64,000 nucleotides of DNA from Blasia pusilla (GCA_050084515.1 CM114274.1:26102001-26166000), one strand, 5' to 3'. Shown: positions 22,796-36,664, numbered from the stretch's first letter. Made by a program: numbers and translations. The notes: generated by a model from the letters alone, not told the origin.

Positions 22796-25096
22796 TACGG
22801 ACGGGAGACATTCTTCTAGACACGCTCAATTGTAGAAAACGCTTTGGATGCTACTGATTTCTTACCGAGTAGGTAGATGCTTTCGTAGCCAACCTGTAGT
22901 AGTAGGACGTTCATCGGCGAGTCTCTGCGTGACACACTGACTGCAACAAAATGATCGAGTAGGGCTGAAGCAGAAGTGAATCTGGAGAACAGTGGAGCTT
23001 TTGTATCTGTGCCTAGAATCGCCACAGCGAGCGCACGCAGTGATTGCACCTGTTTGGAACACCCCCCACGGCACCCCGAGAGTCGATCGGACATACCTAG
23101 TGACGCCACCTGAGGCATCCCCCCGCATTTCTACAAGCGACCACTCGATAACCCACTTTTTTGTCGATTCTGAGGAAGCTGATCGGTGCTGGGCTGGTCT
23201 CTTTCATATATCACCCATTCCTGTGGGAAACGGCGTGACGGGGAAGTTGAGAAGGAGAACGTTACAGATCTTGCGATCGGTTTTCGGGAGAAATCTTTCT
23301 TCGGTTTCCGAAGCAACTTACGCCTAATTGTAGTCGTTCGAGGGAGCGAATATCCTCCCGCTTCACGAATTCGCCCACTTCAATTCTCTCGTTTAAGCTT
23401 CAAAAGTCGCACCAGTTAACTCCCGTGTATCTGCGTGTAGTCATCCGATGGAGCGATTCGGGTTCTACCACAGTGTTCGGTCTGGGACGGTCGTGAAAAG
23501 GTGCTATCAATGTTCCTTACTTCTCAACACGTTGAGGAGAATGGCATGCCGACCAGCGATTTCTCCTATGAGTGAAGTGGTATCACTTCTCACTATCGAC
23601 CCTAGGAAGCTGATACATGTTCATTAATCCCTGCGTTCAACTTTGTAAACACTCCATCGATATTGCTACGTGCATGTGAAGGTGGGCTTGCTTTTGCACA
23701 CATGACCTGATCCGTTGTACATTGATCTCTACCCCATGCTCTCTAGAACTACGACATGGTCACGATAGCGATGAGCGTTCCTGTCACAATGCCTTGAAAA
23801 TGGCGTATTAACTCTAATCCTTCTAATTTCCAGTAGGTGGGATGTAGCTAAGTATCTAGCATGTCATATACATCCATGACCCGAATCATCAATCCTTACG
23901 TTCTACTATCTGAACTACCTGTCTACGGAGCACTTCCTCCGATCGGTCGACGACCCTTTCAGCTGCTGCAAATCCCTACCGAAAAAATCTATTCCGCACT
24001 ACCCCTGAGACATGCACTTTTGGGTTCCCAGATGCGCACATTAGATGAGATCTGAGTATCTCTCCCTTACCTCACTTTCGCCGTAAGAATTCGGTAATCT
24101 CCAGCTTATCGTAACTGCGCGGTAAAAGCGGAACGATCTCGTTTCTGTAGGTCTTCTCCGCACGTCAAACGGAACGTTGTCCACGACCAGAGTGTCTGTC
24201 CTTTCGCACACATGTTCCCGAAACCGCAGCCTGTTTGTCTTGCAAATCTTTGAAAGGTGTGGATTGGTAGCGGACATGGTTTTTCCGCTCACCAAGAATG
24301 CCGAGAACCGTGGCCTGATGCTCGGGGTCCACACCGTCTAGAGATGGACTACCGCGTCCAGTCGCTATTCGATACGGATGCGCGACGATCTTCACACAAA
24401 TGAAGCATCCTCTTTCCTGCAGGCAATTCTAGTCAGCAGCAGTAGGCAAGAGAAACACAGCGCCAAGAGAAGTTATAGTATCCACTTCGTTACGCGCGTG
24501 CGTTCCGGGTTTATGAGCTTCTGAATATATCCGATCGTCTGGTAACTCTGGTTCACCCACTCGATTGTTGGTAGCTGAGATATATCCATGGCCCACGTTT
24601 CGAGCATTCGAGAAGAACCGCTCATATTCTTGGCAGGAAACGCCGACATCCGTACTGCCTGAAGAACATTCGCGATTCTGAAAACTGCCATACCATGTCG
24701 ACTGCCTTCTGTAATCAGAACTTCTGTGATTACACGAGGTACTTGGAACTCTTCTGTAATCGGAACGCAGGGAAAGCAGTGGGTGAAAGTTTGCCTCTCT
24801 GTGACGAAGTGGAGAGGGTATGATCTTTTGAAGAGAGATTGGAAGATGGTCCCGTTTCCGCTTTCAGTTTCGATCCGCCAAGCTTCATTTCTACGAAATG
24901 CTGGGATTTTTTAGTTAGCGTGTGATGGTAAATCGTCTCGACACTCTTATAATCTTATTATCTCTCAGCTGTACGACATGCCCATCGCAGATGATGGTGG
25001 TGCAGCGCGACATTGACTTAAATGCATTTATTAGTTCATTTATTCATTAGAGGTGTCAATCGTTCTGGGGTGGTAACGTGGTATAGGTGGAGCATG
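22796..25096. other. Convergent intergenic region
   Basis: 2.3 kb between the 3' ends of the transporter (+) and the ankyrin-AAA+ gene (-). It should hold both 3' UTRs. No further gene recognised. Confidence 0.5.
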
Positions 25097-28000
25097 CTAC
25101 TCTCGGATAAGGGATTGTTCGCTCTGAGATGATTGACACCTTCCTGGAATCAGGGCAAGTCCTGCGTGAAGATCTTCCAATGTGAGGGTCATGAGCTTAT
25201 GGCAGTCGAAGCAATCAAGCTCAATCCTTTCATCCAAGTGTTCCCTCGCATTCACAAGCATTGGAAGTGCAAGTCCGCCATTTAGCTGCTTCCTTTGCGT
25301 CTGGGTCGTTTCCTTCTCCAAAACATCGGCGATTGAGTCAACGGTACAGGATCTGTCCAGATTAAAGCCGTACAATACACTGTCTTCGCATGCAAGATTC
25401 ACTTTCAAGTGGACTATCTCTGCAATCTCGTGGGTGCTGAGGTCCTCGAAGTGGAAATGCCGTGTGACTCGTCTTCGAAAACCCTCGTTGCAGTCGATCA
25501 CACGCTTCATCGGTTCACTGTAGCCTGCAAAAATTACTACTATCTTGCCACTGTCCATGACAGACATTATCTCCTCCAGAGCTTCGATCCCGTAGTCTTT
25601 CTCGTCAGCACGTTGCAGTGGGATCAGCCGATAAGCCTCGTCTACGAACAGCACTCCACCTTCTGCCTCTTTTATCTGCAAATCAAATCTCCGCGTTACT
25701 GGACTGCCATCCATACAGACGGGTGAAAAGCGCATCAAGTCTGTCACCTATGAAGGGGAAACCTGTTTAGGGTTTACTTTTTACTTATCCGACAGCTTGG
25801 TCGTAGCGATTCTGTGAGTAGAAGTCAATAACTGACCATTTCAAGGTGCAGGTTCCTTAGATTTTGGCTATCACACTTCCAAGTCCTTCGAGATCTCAGT
25901 TGACCTTCAGCTCACTTTTAAGATTTGCTGGATTTTTACTTAAAAGTCATATCCTCGTCGATGATGTGTCCGGCAACACAATGCATGAAGGGAAACTCGC
26001 TTTGTCTCCTACGCAGACATGGAGCAGCGTCTTTGTGGGAACACTAATTAAAAATGGAAATGAAGACAAGGAATGAATGAAGAGAGACTGCACATTTTCG
26101 GTAAAAATTAATGACTATAGGCTGGACACACATGCTTTTCAAAGAGTTATAGTTTGAGACACTTCAAATGGTTTCTATTACAACTCCAGCCATTGAGTTT
26201 TCTGGTTAGGTTCAAGAACTTCCTATAGTCGACTCTGAAGCTGAATCTCTCCGGACAAATAGAATACTTCAACTGTGTGATGGCAAGAGAGCGAAGAGAT
26301 TCCACTCTCCCACTTCCACATTCTCTTACCTTTCTCCTCGTCTTGGGTCCTGTATGACCCACAAACTCCCCTACAAGATCTGTGCGCTGAACCTCAACAA
26401 ACTTATCCTCCGCTAAAGCCCCCACCATATAGAGAAGCTTTGACAAAACCCGTGCCACCATTGTTTTCCCTGTAGACAGAACAGCACTTAGTCACCTTCA
26501 ACGTAATTAACAGCATATGTACCACTGACAAGATTTCCCATTTGCACTCTTACACGGAGATCGATCTTTGATAAGTTCCATCCTTACTCCTGTAAACTGT
26601 GCAGTAGGTGGGGAAAATGAGTAAGCGAACCGATAACTAAGATCCAATTGTTAAAGATTACAGAACAAGAAGAGTTCGGAGAGTTCAATGAAGCCCATCA
26701 ACAAAAATTGTGACAGGGCATCTGCCCCAAAGAACGTGGTGAAAACCCTGATGAGTGACAGCCGAATCTAAAATTTTACCTGTGCCCGGATTCCCTAAGA
26801 AAGCCATGTGAGGCGGCCTTCGAGTAGGAACTTTTAGATCAAGTGTACGCCGTCTCTCATCTAGAAGCATCCCTTTAGCCCATCTGCGCAATTGTGACTT
26901 CAGATCTTCCAACCCCACTATCTTATTGAGCTCCGACTCCAATGCATTCCATCTCTGTTTGGAGTTCTCAAAAAGAGTTTCTGCCCGACGCTTCAGGTTC
27001 AAGTTATGGCAAGCCACCAGCAAACTGCGGAGACTTTCTCCGGTCTGAGTCTTTGGAAGATAGTTTATAGGTGTCATTGAATCCTGGACAATTTACCCAC
27101 ATATTAGGACAGAGCGTTTACTCATTTTGTCTTTCTTTCGAGGTACACCTCCAAATGACTGGAAAGACAGTTTCGATGGACAAAGAAGCTTCTGATCATG
27201 ACAGTCATCATCTCAAATGCTTCAACCATCACAATCACAATTGTCAACCTTGAAGTTGCGAGAGATCTTTAAAGAGTCCGCATTCCTACGAAATAGACTA
27301 TATCAACTCTTGCCCTCGCATCAACAAGAGTGCAGACAAATGGGCATTCCTTCCACGGGTCTACATCTATTTTCCTTAAATATGAAAAGCTTATTCACTC
27401 AGGGGACCGACAGTTTACCCTTGCTCACAGCAACGCATAGTTGATTCTGATCTTGATGAGATCAAGCAATAAAGAGAAAGACACAAAGATCTCTTACGTT
27501 GTCTTTCGCATTGACATCTGCGTCATACTGCAGAAGTGCTTCCACCGTCAACAGTTTCTCAGATCGCACAGAGAACCACACAGCTAAGTGCAAAGGTGTC
27601 ATTCCATTCTGCATTCACCAGCGCGATAATTCTTCCGTCTTAGAGAGCACAATTTGAGGATAGCAAATACACAAAATCCTTATCTCCATTACTTCATGTA
27701 GACTGTATGCGTCAAAGCGAGCGAACAGCAAGACAAGCATTCTTCAATGTCAAAGTTACCAGCGAGTAGTAATTGTTCTCATCACAAATTTCGGAACCAG
27801 CGAACGTGTAAGACAGTAAGGGCACAGGATGAACAGATCAAGCGATTTACATTCGCCCGTGCTTCTTTGCAGGCTTTGTGCTTCAGCAATAATCTGACCA
27901 CCTCTGAACAGCCATTTTTGGCACCCAGGTGTAACGGTGTTTCTCCATACTGCAGTCAATAACAGGGGAAACCAAAAGAGGAACTCATGTCAGCTCCGAC

Positions 28001-28970
28001 CTCCCTTGAATTATCTGGAACATATGACGGCGGTGCTACCGGATGTCAAGTCGGATAGTATAACAACCATCGAAACAATAAGGAGCACAGAGATATTGTA
28101 AGAATCGCAGACAAAACTCTTCGCAGACCCGTCTTCTTAATCTGAAAAAGAATTACATATCTAAAATTGCACTCACGGATGCTTACTAAAAAGCTGCAGA
28201 GTTCTTGAGCAGTGGTGGGTCAATCCAATTTCATAGCTGAGACGTTACCATATTTTTGGCTTCACGATCAGCCTTCTCTGGACCTGTCCACTCCAAAAGA
28301 TACTTTGCAATATCCAGCTGATTGTTCGCAGCTGCTACGTGCAGCGGAGTTTGCGACATCTGCCAAGAGCCGGCATATGGAACCATACGAATTACGCTAA
28401 AGTGGTCAGCTCAATTCTGTCTACGAAACCACGGTCTGCTGCCCACACATCTGGTTGAAACTGGGTTGAAGACATACGAAGCTTCTTACTAGCACAATCT
28501 GACTTAGTGACAGATGCCGACATCCATCTCATAACATGTTGCAAACGTTGAATGCTGCATTGTCTAAATTTGGAACGCCAACGAGCGATCATCGACACAA
28601 AGAGCGGGCAGGACAGAGGAAAGTGATCCGTGATGGCAGCATTCTCGCTTGTAAACATGTTGGCAAGGACTGAGGTTACAATTCAAGAACAGCCCGCCTT
28701 CCTTCTCACCACCATGAAGCAGGATTTCACGGCCCGAATTGGGTAGAGACAAGGCCGAGCTGCATTCAATGACAAGCCACTGTAGCAGAAGAGTGTACAG
28801 TGCAGTCAGCGATCACAGAGGTAAGGACATACAACAGCATTTCGAAGGTTGATGAAAGACGGATTTTCTTGAAGAAGGCACATCAACCCTTCGAGATCGC
28901 CCGTCTGCGCAAGCGCGTGCACGCTACGAACTGCCTTCATCGGGCCTCTTGTAGATCCGGGCCCTCCCAT
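25097..28970 (-). CDS. Ankyrin-repeat AAA+ ATPase of the CbxX/CfxQ type
   Basis: Seven exons on the minus strand (28970-28833, 28359-28249, 27949-27851, 27608-27498, 27083-26780, 26469-26330, 25675-25097) join in frame to 493 codons plus stop, all with GT..AG borders. The start is the ATG at 28970, which has an in-frame TAA 21 nt upstream. Residues about 15-153 are ankyrin repeats, with MSQTPLHVAAANNQ, YGETPLHLGAKNGC and NGMTPLHLAVW beginning separate exons. Residues 200-400 are the AAA+ module: Walker A GNPGTGKT at 250-257, Walker B GGVLFVDEA at 307-315. The layout and length match the plant ankyrin-AAA family related to bacterial/red-algal CbbX (Rubisco activase). The plant role is not established and no transit peptide is obvious. 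It shares an upstream region with cullin 3. Confidence 0.92.
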
Positions 28971-30263
28971 TGCTCCTCCTTCGGCTTTTTAGCCTCTTCT
29001 GCTTTTCTGTCCTCCCCTCCCACCACTCTGCAGCTCGCTAATTTTGCGGTCCCTTCAAGTAACCATCCTCCTCCACCATTTATACGTGCTGGTCTCCCAG
29101 CCATTCCCCTTAGCAGCAGCTGCTCTGCTTACTTAGCAAAAAACAGAAGCGACCCTCTGTCTATCTGTCTGTCTGTCTGGGCTTGGATGGGCTGGGTTGG
29201 GTCGGGTCGGGTCGATCTGGGACTGGGGCTGGGCTACAGCTATCCCTACTGGGATGAACGGGAAGGTGAGGGAGGTAGAGGTGCTGCAAACCTACCGCGA
29301 GAGACAAACCGTCTGTGTACTACTGAACTGTGCTGATCACTGGTGAGGAGGGGCCACAGTTCGTTGCTTGTCGCTACCTCCCACCTCGTGAAAGGCTATC
29401 TGTCCAGGAGGACATTTGCTGGGTCGAGTGAGTTAGTGAGTTAGTGAGGGGTGGTGGGTCTGGGCATGGTGTAGGACGAGAGGGGGCTAAAATTATCCAT
29501 CGAGCTTTTTCCTCACAGAGAAAGAGAAGGAGGCATCGAGAGGCAGAAATTGCGTTGGAATGCAGCACTGTGGATGCTTACGTGCAGGCCGAGCGGGTAG
29601 AGGCAACCGTCGTACAAACAAATAGCCACTCGCCACTCCATCGTGGTTGAATATTCCTAGGAAATGTACTTGTAACCAGATAGCTAGCCCGTAATCGTAG
29701 TAGCACTCGGCCTTGCCTCGGGGGCCTAGTAAGAACTCGTGTGCCGCTGGCAAGTCTCCAGAATACGGTCGTTTCCTCGACTGAAAGCAACATCAGAAGC
29801 GAGTCGCGGTCAGTGCAATGTGAGGCAGGCCCGCGCGGGAAGCAAGGGCAGGGACGAGACGAATCTACGGAGAGGAGGAGGAAGCGAAGCGAAAGCGAAA
29901 GAGGTGCAGGAGGAAGAAGCGGTGCAGCAGGTGAGGGCTTACGCAAGCACAGCCAGAAAGGAAAGAAGAAGGAAGCTGAGGATGAAGACATAGTAACGTG
30001 GGTTTAGGTCAGGGACGCAGTGCAGCCAACCATCGGGTGATTACTGACAGGAGTTGTAAAAGGGTTGGGAGTGAGCAACGGGAACAGGTCGCGTAACAAA
30101 CCGGATCTGGTGGGAGTAGAGAGAATACGAGAAAATCGTGAAAATTGGTGTTGCCGGACTCCTGTAGGGCGTTGGATCGCATCCTCCCGCTGGACCTTAC
30201 CTTGCCTGCTCGTCGTGCCCCCGTTCCGCCCATCCCCGCCCATCTGGGCGTTAGTCGGTCAAG
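28971..30263. promoter_or_regulatory. Divergent promoter region between the ankyrin-AAA+ gene and CUL3
   Basis: 1.3 kb separate the two start codons. It is GC-rich, with CTGT and GGGTC short tandem repeats (about 29158-29225). It must contain both 5' leaders and probably both core promoters. No clear TATA box was identified. Confidence 0.5.
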
Positions 30264-33221
30264 ATGAGCCAGTCGAAGAAGAAGAACTTTAAGATTGAGC
30301 CGTTCAAGCACAAGGTGGAAATGGATCCCAAGTACGCCGAGAAGACGTGGAAAATTCTGGAGGACGCTATACACGAAATTTACAACCACAATGCCAGTGG
30401 CTTGAGCTTTGAGGAACTCTACAGGTTCGTGCGCACTCCCGCCCCTCTTTCCTTCTCCCCTTCCTCCATTCCAGCTTCTGCAACCGACCCTGGTCCCGTA
30501 AGCTGTGCGTGTTGCTCATTCTGTGGCACAATTGGGCCGCCTTTCTGTTGCAGAGGCCTATCCTCTACTCAGCAGTAACTGTTCATACGGTTTATGGTGA
30601 TTTGGTTGGCCCTCTTTGCACCCTGAAGACCAAACCCGGAAAGGTAGGGTAGAGGTGTAATGACGTCGGCGAATTGCGGACATTTTCTGTAAATGCTTGT
30701 GGGTCTGTTGCGAGGGGATGTGTTTGAAGTTCAATGTTGAGATTGCTTCGTCTTTTCTGGTGGTCATCGGTCGCCCAGGGCTGAAATTGTTATCAGATGA
30801 TCAGGTTCACTTCTTTGCGGTCTATGCTGTCTCCATTTCCGTGGTTATCTATTGTTGAATTTTGCAAATGCTCGCTCTGCTTTTTCAGTAATTCTCCGTC
30901 CCGACCTTGGTTGTCCAGCTTTCGATTCAATTCTCTGGGTTTTTCTGTTGAATCACTTGTCGCATCCTCCTGAGGTATTTGAGGACGATACGCAGTTTAG
31001 GGTTTACTCGCAGTAGATGGATTTTCGGATGCTGCCCACTCGCCTGAACGCTGGTTTAGATGGGTGTTAACGTTCAATTGTGCTTTATCGAATTTGGCCT
31101 GTTTGAGGGGAAGTTATTCATTGGGACGTTGCGTGCAGAAATGCTTACAATATGGTACTCCACAAGTACGGCGAGAAACTTTACTCCGGACTCGTCAATA
31201 CAATGACACAGCATTTGCGTGAAATTGCAAAGGCAGTGGAGTCTGCCCAGGGTGGGCTTTTTCTCGAGGAACTCAACAGCAAATGGTTGGAACACAACAA
31301 ATCACTGCAAATGATCAGAGACATCTTGATGTACATGGACAGAACTTATGTGACGAATTTCAATAAGACTCCTGTCCATGAACTGGGGCTCAATTTATGG
31401 AGGGACAACATTGTTAGATCACCTAAGATCAGGGACCGCTTGTTGGATACACTCCTCAATCTTGTACACAGAGAACGTACAGGGGAAGTTATAAATCGAG
31501 GATTGATGCGCAACATCACCAAGATGTTGATGGATCTTGGGCCTACAGTTTATCAGGAAGACTTTGAGCGGCCCTTTCTTGATGCAGCCGCAGATTTCTA
31601 CAGACTTGAGTCGCAGCAATTCATTGAAACGAGTGACTGTGCTGACTATCTCAAGAAGGCAGAGAGGAGGCTTAATGAAGAGATAGAGAGGGTCACTCAC
31701 TATCTCGACCCGAAGAGTGATGTTAAGATCACTGCCGTGGTGGAGAAGGAAATGATTGGCAACCACATGAAACTTCTCGTGGAAATGGAGAACTCCGGGC
31801 TAGTCTCCATGCTTATTGATGACAAGTATGATGATTTGGCACGCATGTACAACCTGTTCCGACGTGTGACTACCGGTCTACAAACCATACGGGAGGTCAT
31901 GATCAATCATCTTCGTGAGACCGGGAGACAGCTTGTCATGGACCCTGAGAGGTTGAAAGATCCTGTAGAATTTGTGCAGAGGCTGCTGGATGAGAAGGAT
32001 AAGTATGACAAGATCATCCACCTATCATTTAGTAATGACAAGACTTTCCAAAACGCCCTCAACTCTTCCTTTGAATATTTCATCAATCTCAATGTTAGGT
32101 CACCGGAGTTCATCTCTCTCTTTGTGGATGATAAGCTCCGTAAAGGCTTGAAAGGTGTGAGTGAGGAGGATGTTGAGACAGTTTTGGACAAGGTGATGAT
32201 GCTGTTCCGTTACCTGCAAGAGAAAGATGTCTTTGAGAAATATTACAAGCAGCACTTAGCAAAGCGTCTTCTGTCAGGAAGAACTGTATCAGATGATGCA
32301 GAGAGAAGTTTGATTGTGAAGCTGAAAACAGAATGTGGCTATCAGTTCACTTCAAAGCTGGAAGGTATGTTCACTGACATGAAAACATCAAAAGACACCA
32401 TGCAGGGTTTCAACTCCATGCTCTCTTCTGTCTCAGCCACTGAACAAAGTGAAGGACGTGAAGCTAATGAAGCACGAGAACGGGAAGGACCCACCCTTGC
32501 CGTGCAGGTTCTCACCACAGGGTCATGGCCCACGCAATCTGGTGCAAGATGTAATCTGCCAACTGAAATTTTGACCATGTGTGACAAATTCAAGGCATAC
32601 TATTTGTCTACTCACACAGGTCGGCGCCTTACATGGCAGACCAACATGGGAACTGCAGACTTGAAAGCAACCTTTGGGAATCAGAAACATGAGCTCAATG
32701 TGTCGACATATCAAATGTGTGTTCTTTTGCTATTCAACATGGCTGACAAGTTGAACTATCGAGAAATTGAGCAAGCAACAGATATACCATCCCTGGATCT
32801 GAAGAGAAATCTACAATCATTAGCATGTGTAAAGGGGAAGAATGTGCTGCGGAAGGAGCCCATGAGCAAAGATATCAGTGAGGATGATGTGTTTCTTTTC
32901 AATGACAAGTTTACCAGTAAGTTTTACAAGGTCAAGATTAGTACAGTGGTGGCTCAAAAGGAGAGTGAACCTGAAAAGCAGGAGACTCGACAAAAGGTGG
33001 AAGAAGACAGGAAGCCACAGATAGAAGCGGCCATAGTGAGAATCATGAAGTCAAGGCGTGTCTTGGACCACAATAACATCATCAGCGAGGTTACAAAGCA
33101 GCTGCAAGCCCGGTTTCTTCCCAACCCTGCAGTCATCAAGAAGCGCATTGAATCTCTTATTGAGCGTGAATTTCTTGAAAGGGATAGAATCGACAGGAAG
33201 CTCTACCGGTATTTGGCTTGA
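30264..33221 (+). CDS. CUL3: Cullin 3, scaffold of CRL3 ubiquitin ligases
   Basis: Two exons, 30264-30424 and 31139-33221, separated by a 714-bp GT..AG intron and joining within an Arg codon, give 747 residues. One intron near the 5' end is as in other plant CUL3 genes. The N-terminus (KIEPFKHKVEMDPKYAEKTW) and the following cullin repeats would bind BTB-domain substrate adaptors. The cullin homology domain (about 390-640) binds RBX1. The C-terminal winged helix has IVRIMKSRR with the neddylation lysine at about residue 691, and the protein ends in the canonical YRYLA. It is about 15 residues longer than typical plant CUL3 because of a polar, Glu/Arg-rich insertion around residues 480-502, ahead of GPTLAVQVLTTGSW. 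The insertion is in frame and has no plausible intron borders. Confidence 0.96.
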
Positions 33222-35090
33222 TTTCGTGCCCACTGAAACGAGTGTAATGAGTACTTGATGGTAGACCATGGAGAGGAACAACCTGTGCATCTTTTGCAGC
33301 TACTTGCAGTGCAGTGAACGTTTAAGGGGGCCTTTTGACCTGCCAGCAATGAAGTCAGTATTCGAAAGGGCCAATGGCAGACAACCTTTCAATAAGTAAT
33401 GAGCTGCACCGGAGTGAAATCCAATGGTTCTTCCAGACACAGAAGCCATGTGTAGCACACTTGGAAAGGTGAGAAATAATGGACAGCAAGCATTGGTCAG
33501 TTTAAAAATGTTGCTCTTCATGCAGTTGTTTGGTTTCATAGCCCCGAGGTTGTACTGTTCCTGGGGGGTGGAGCAATCATGGTCTGCCAGGGCATTGATG
33601 TCGTGCATTCAGGAGGGTAGAGCCAGTCATCCAATGCAGTCTTTGTAAGTAAATTTCTGAAGTGACACGTTTGAACCACAGCCTCTTGGGCAAATTGTCT
33701 CACAGTTGCTGATATTCTTCTGAGGGCTTATAAAAGTCTTAAAGAAGTCTTTCTCTTCTTGTAATTTAAACATGGTGGTCTGTATCCAGTTCAGGGAGTT
33801 TAGTGTAACTTAGCCCCTTAGTGTGCTCAACATCCGCTGTGGCGCCCCTTGTACACTAGTCGGACACAGCGTTTGGGCCTCTGCCATTGTGTCCCAGTGG
33901 ACTTTTATTGCGTCTGAATTCTGGGCAATCATATCCCTTGCTTGAACACGACTTCAGTAGTTACATGGGGTAGTGGAAGTTATCAGAGAAAGTTTTCTTC
34001 TCAAACCTACGGACCTTTGTTTGAGAGTACGTTTGTCCTGAAGCAAACTTTGGAGAATTTTATTTACCTCCAGTGAAATTGAGAGCCGAGAGGAACATCT
34101 GGTTTAGATTACAAATGTTGATGTTATCTGTGTGACCATTGGAGATGTATCATCAACACAAGATGTTGCAAATTCGCAGTCCCCACATAATACTCAAACC
34201 TTTGTGATGATGAGTTCTTGACTTAGTCTTTCAAGCATCAAGTTTCTCTTCATTAGTTCCAACGGTCTTCTTGTGTGATCCAGAAATAGATTTGTTCATG
34301 GATCTGGTTCAATTATGCACATCTTATCCTTTACCAGCGCTGCATTTTGAATGGCTCATAAGGTGCACCTTTGGTGACTTGGGTATGTACTTCGTTGTTG
34401 ATCATCAATATTTGTCACCAGTGCTTGGAATGCTCCATGAACAAAACCTTTAATTCACCAGGTATTCAATTCAGCGTTGCTTGTTGGCCTTGCATTTGCT
34501 GATGCCTCACCCCTTACAATACCCTAAAAGGTCAATCTCAATTAAACCTGGGTTGAAACTTCTCCAGAAGATTTCTCATGTGGAGGCTATAGATGCGACA
34601 GGATCTAAACGACCCAGTCAGCTGGGTTGCAGAATGCGGCTTACCAAGACTTAAGGCACTTGATTTATTCATGGAAATCGTGCTAGAGGATTACTTGCTT
34701 CATCGAGTCTTAGCCTTTCAGGTAAGTGCGGCAGAACATGTGTTTGTGATGTGCGTCAGTAGCTACTAAGGCAGAATTATCTGGTTCTTGGGTGTGCTTA
34801 TACCAACCGCTCAAATCTGCAAAGAGAGCCACGAACTGCAACATGAGCTTGTCTCGCAGGAGTGCCCACTTGAAACCACGTAATGACTAGCACTGATTAC
34901 TATCTCAGACCTTTTGTGATTATTAGATTTATTTCTCAGGGCGGCCATGAATATGCAAGAAGGGCTACGGACTGCAACCCTCACTTGTACCCTTTGGAGT
35001 GCATGAGTTGAAAGCGAGTAGCAGGTAGCCGTGATGTACATCGGAGACCTCACTCTTGATTCTCAGATTTATCTCTGATCTAGCCAATCA
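33222..35090. other. CUL3 3' region and spacer
   Basis: The CUL3 3' UTR should lie in the first few hundred bases. An open stretch at about 34590-34721 followed by GTAAGT could be an exon remnant (it reads DPVSWVAECGLPRLKALDLF, leucine-rich-repeat-like), but no complete gene can be built. Confidence 0.4.
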
Positions 35091-35099
35091 GGCACTTAG

Positions 35100-35820
35100 T
35101 ATGCCACCCTGAGGACCCTCTACTCCGGGGATGGCCAAGACTGCCACTTCCACTTTCACGTCTCTCTCCCCTCGATCTCTGAAAGAGACATGGGATGGGA
35201 GTATAAAGTACCTGATATCTCAACTTCTGCTGCCATCTTCACCTTTCTTTCGTTGATCTCTGAAAGACACTTGGAATGCAGAGGTAAATTCGTTCAAGGG
35301 GGTCTAGCTAGCAAGCTCTGGCTGGCAGTAATTGTTGGACCACACTGCAATACTTTAAGTTGAAATGGGATTCGCTTGCCATTAGTTTAAGTTTGTCCAT
35401 CTCAACCTCATACCTTCTTTGTCGACGGCCTCAACTGCCACTTCCACCTTCACTTGCCTTCCCTGGATTTCTGAAAGAGACCTGGAATGCTGAAGTAAAT
35501 TGTTTTACGAGAGTTGGCAAAATGCTCTACCACTAAGCACAAAAACCTCTAGGAGTCTTGGAGGCAGTAATCGTTTGTCCACACTACCATGACTTCAGCT
35601 GCTATATGTGGTTAGCTTTCCTCTAGTTTGAAGTCTGTTCATCTCAATCCCAAGCCTTGTCATATGGACGCCTCAACCACCAGTTCCACCATCACCCATC
35701 TTTGAAAGAGACGTGGGATGCTGAAGTAAATTTGTTGACTAGTGTTACGAAAACCTCTAGGTGGCAATAATAGTTTGTCAACATCGTCATGACTTCAATT
35801 GATGTCACAACCTTTATAAC
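35100..35820. repeat. Degenerate tandem repeat, ~250-bp units
   Basis: At least three units share a CTGCCACTTCCACCTTCAC segment, then TCTGAAAGAGAC.TGG.ATGC and GAAGTAAATTTG, then CAGTAAT.GTTTGTC. Another diverged unit lies at about 45425-45530 on the far side of element 2. Function unknown. Confidence 0.55.
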
Positions 35821-36025
35821 CAAAAGTGTGCGGATGCAATACATCAGAATTATAATAGGCTCACATTAGGATGGATGCGCGTCGGAGAAGTCTCTTGAAG
35901 GAGACATGAGATGTAAGACACAAACAAGATTGGGCGTTTTATGTGTTAATGGTCGCCACTCGGGGAAACTTGGACCAAGCGCGAAGGAAGATTTGAGAAG
36001 AGTCTAGTCTAGAAGAAACGGTTTG

Positions 36026-36151
36026 TCGTGCGCATACACATCGCTACACAACATACATCGTTGTCATCGAACACACACACAAACACACACGATCCCATAC
36101 TAACTCATGGCATCCATACACAGAGGAGAGAAGTACCAAAATATCTCCAAT
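36026..36151 (-). repeat. Element 2, repeat B2 (3' terminus)
   Basis: 126 bp; the minus strand starts TTGGAGATATTTTGG and ends TGTGTATGCGCACGA. It is about 98% identical to B1. The terminal ~36 bp match the B ends of element 1. Confidence 0.9.
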
Positions 36152-36664
36152 TAAAGTAAGATCCAATCTCTCTCTACACCATCTCACACCATAACTCTCA
36201 AAGGTGTGCACTCTCTCTCATGTCAAACCAAACCCACTCTCCTAATGAGAGGCTTGGGTTACACTCACAAGGCAAGGGACCATAGCTCCGCCGCCTCATG
36301 CCAAGAGGTTCAACAAAGAGAGAATAAGCTCTCAAGCTCTCTCTCCTTGAGGTATATCCCTCCCCTCTCCCAAGCTCTCTCCATGGTAACCTATGCTCCC
36401 AAGTCACCTCCTTGGCTCTTGACCTGATGTAGGAGGTCAAGGGCCACTTACCAAAAATATAAATTCAACTATCCTCAATATGGGAACTTACCCGAAATAG
36501 TAAGTTTCTCTATATGGCTCCAAATGAGCTGAAACGAAGGAAAAACCTGCTCTCTCAGGTTTTCCGGGGCCTCAGCAAGTCATTCTCGACCTCATGGGCC
36601 TGTCCTCCACTACTCGTGAAGACGCTCTGCTAGATCCCACCGATCTATCCTAACAGTCGTGACA
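36152..36664 (-). repeat. Element 2, repeat A2
   Basis: 513-bp copy of A1, starting TGTCACGACTG on the minus strand and ending CTTACTTTA. It contains a TATA motif (36357-36353) and, 29 nt downstream, a segment complementary to the putative primer site. Confidence 0.9.
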
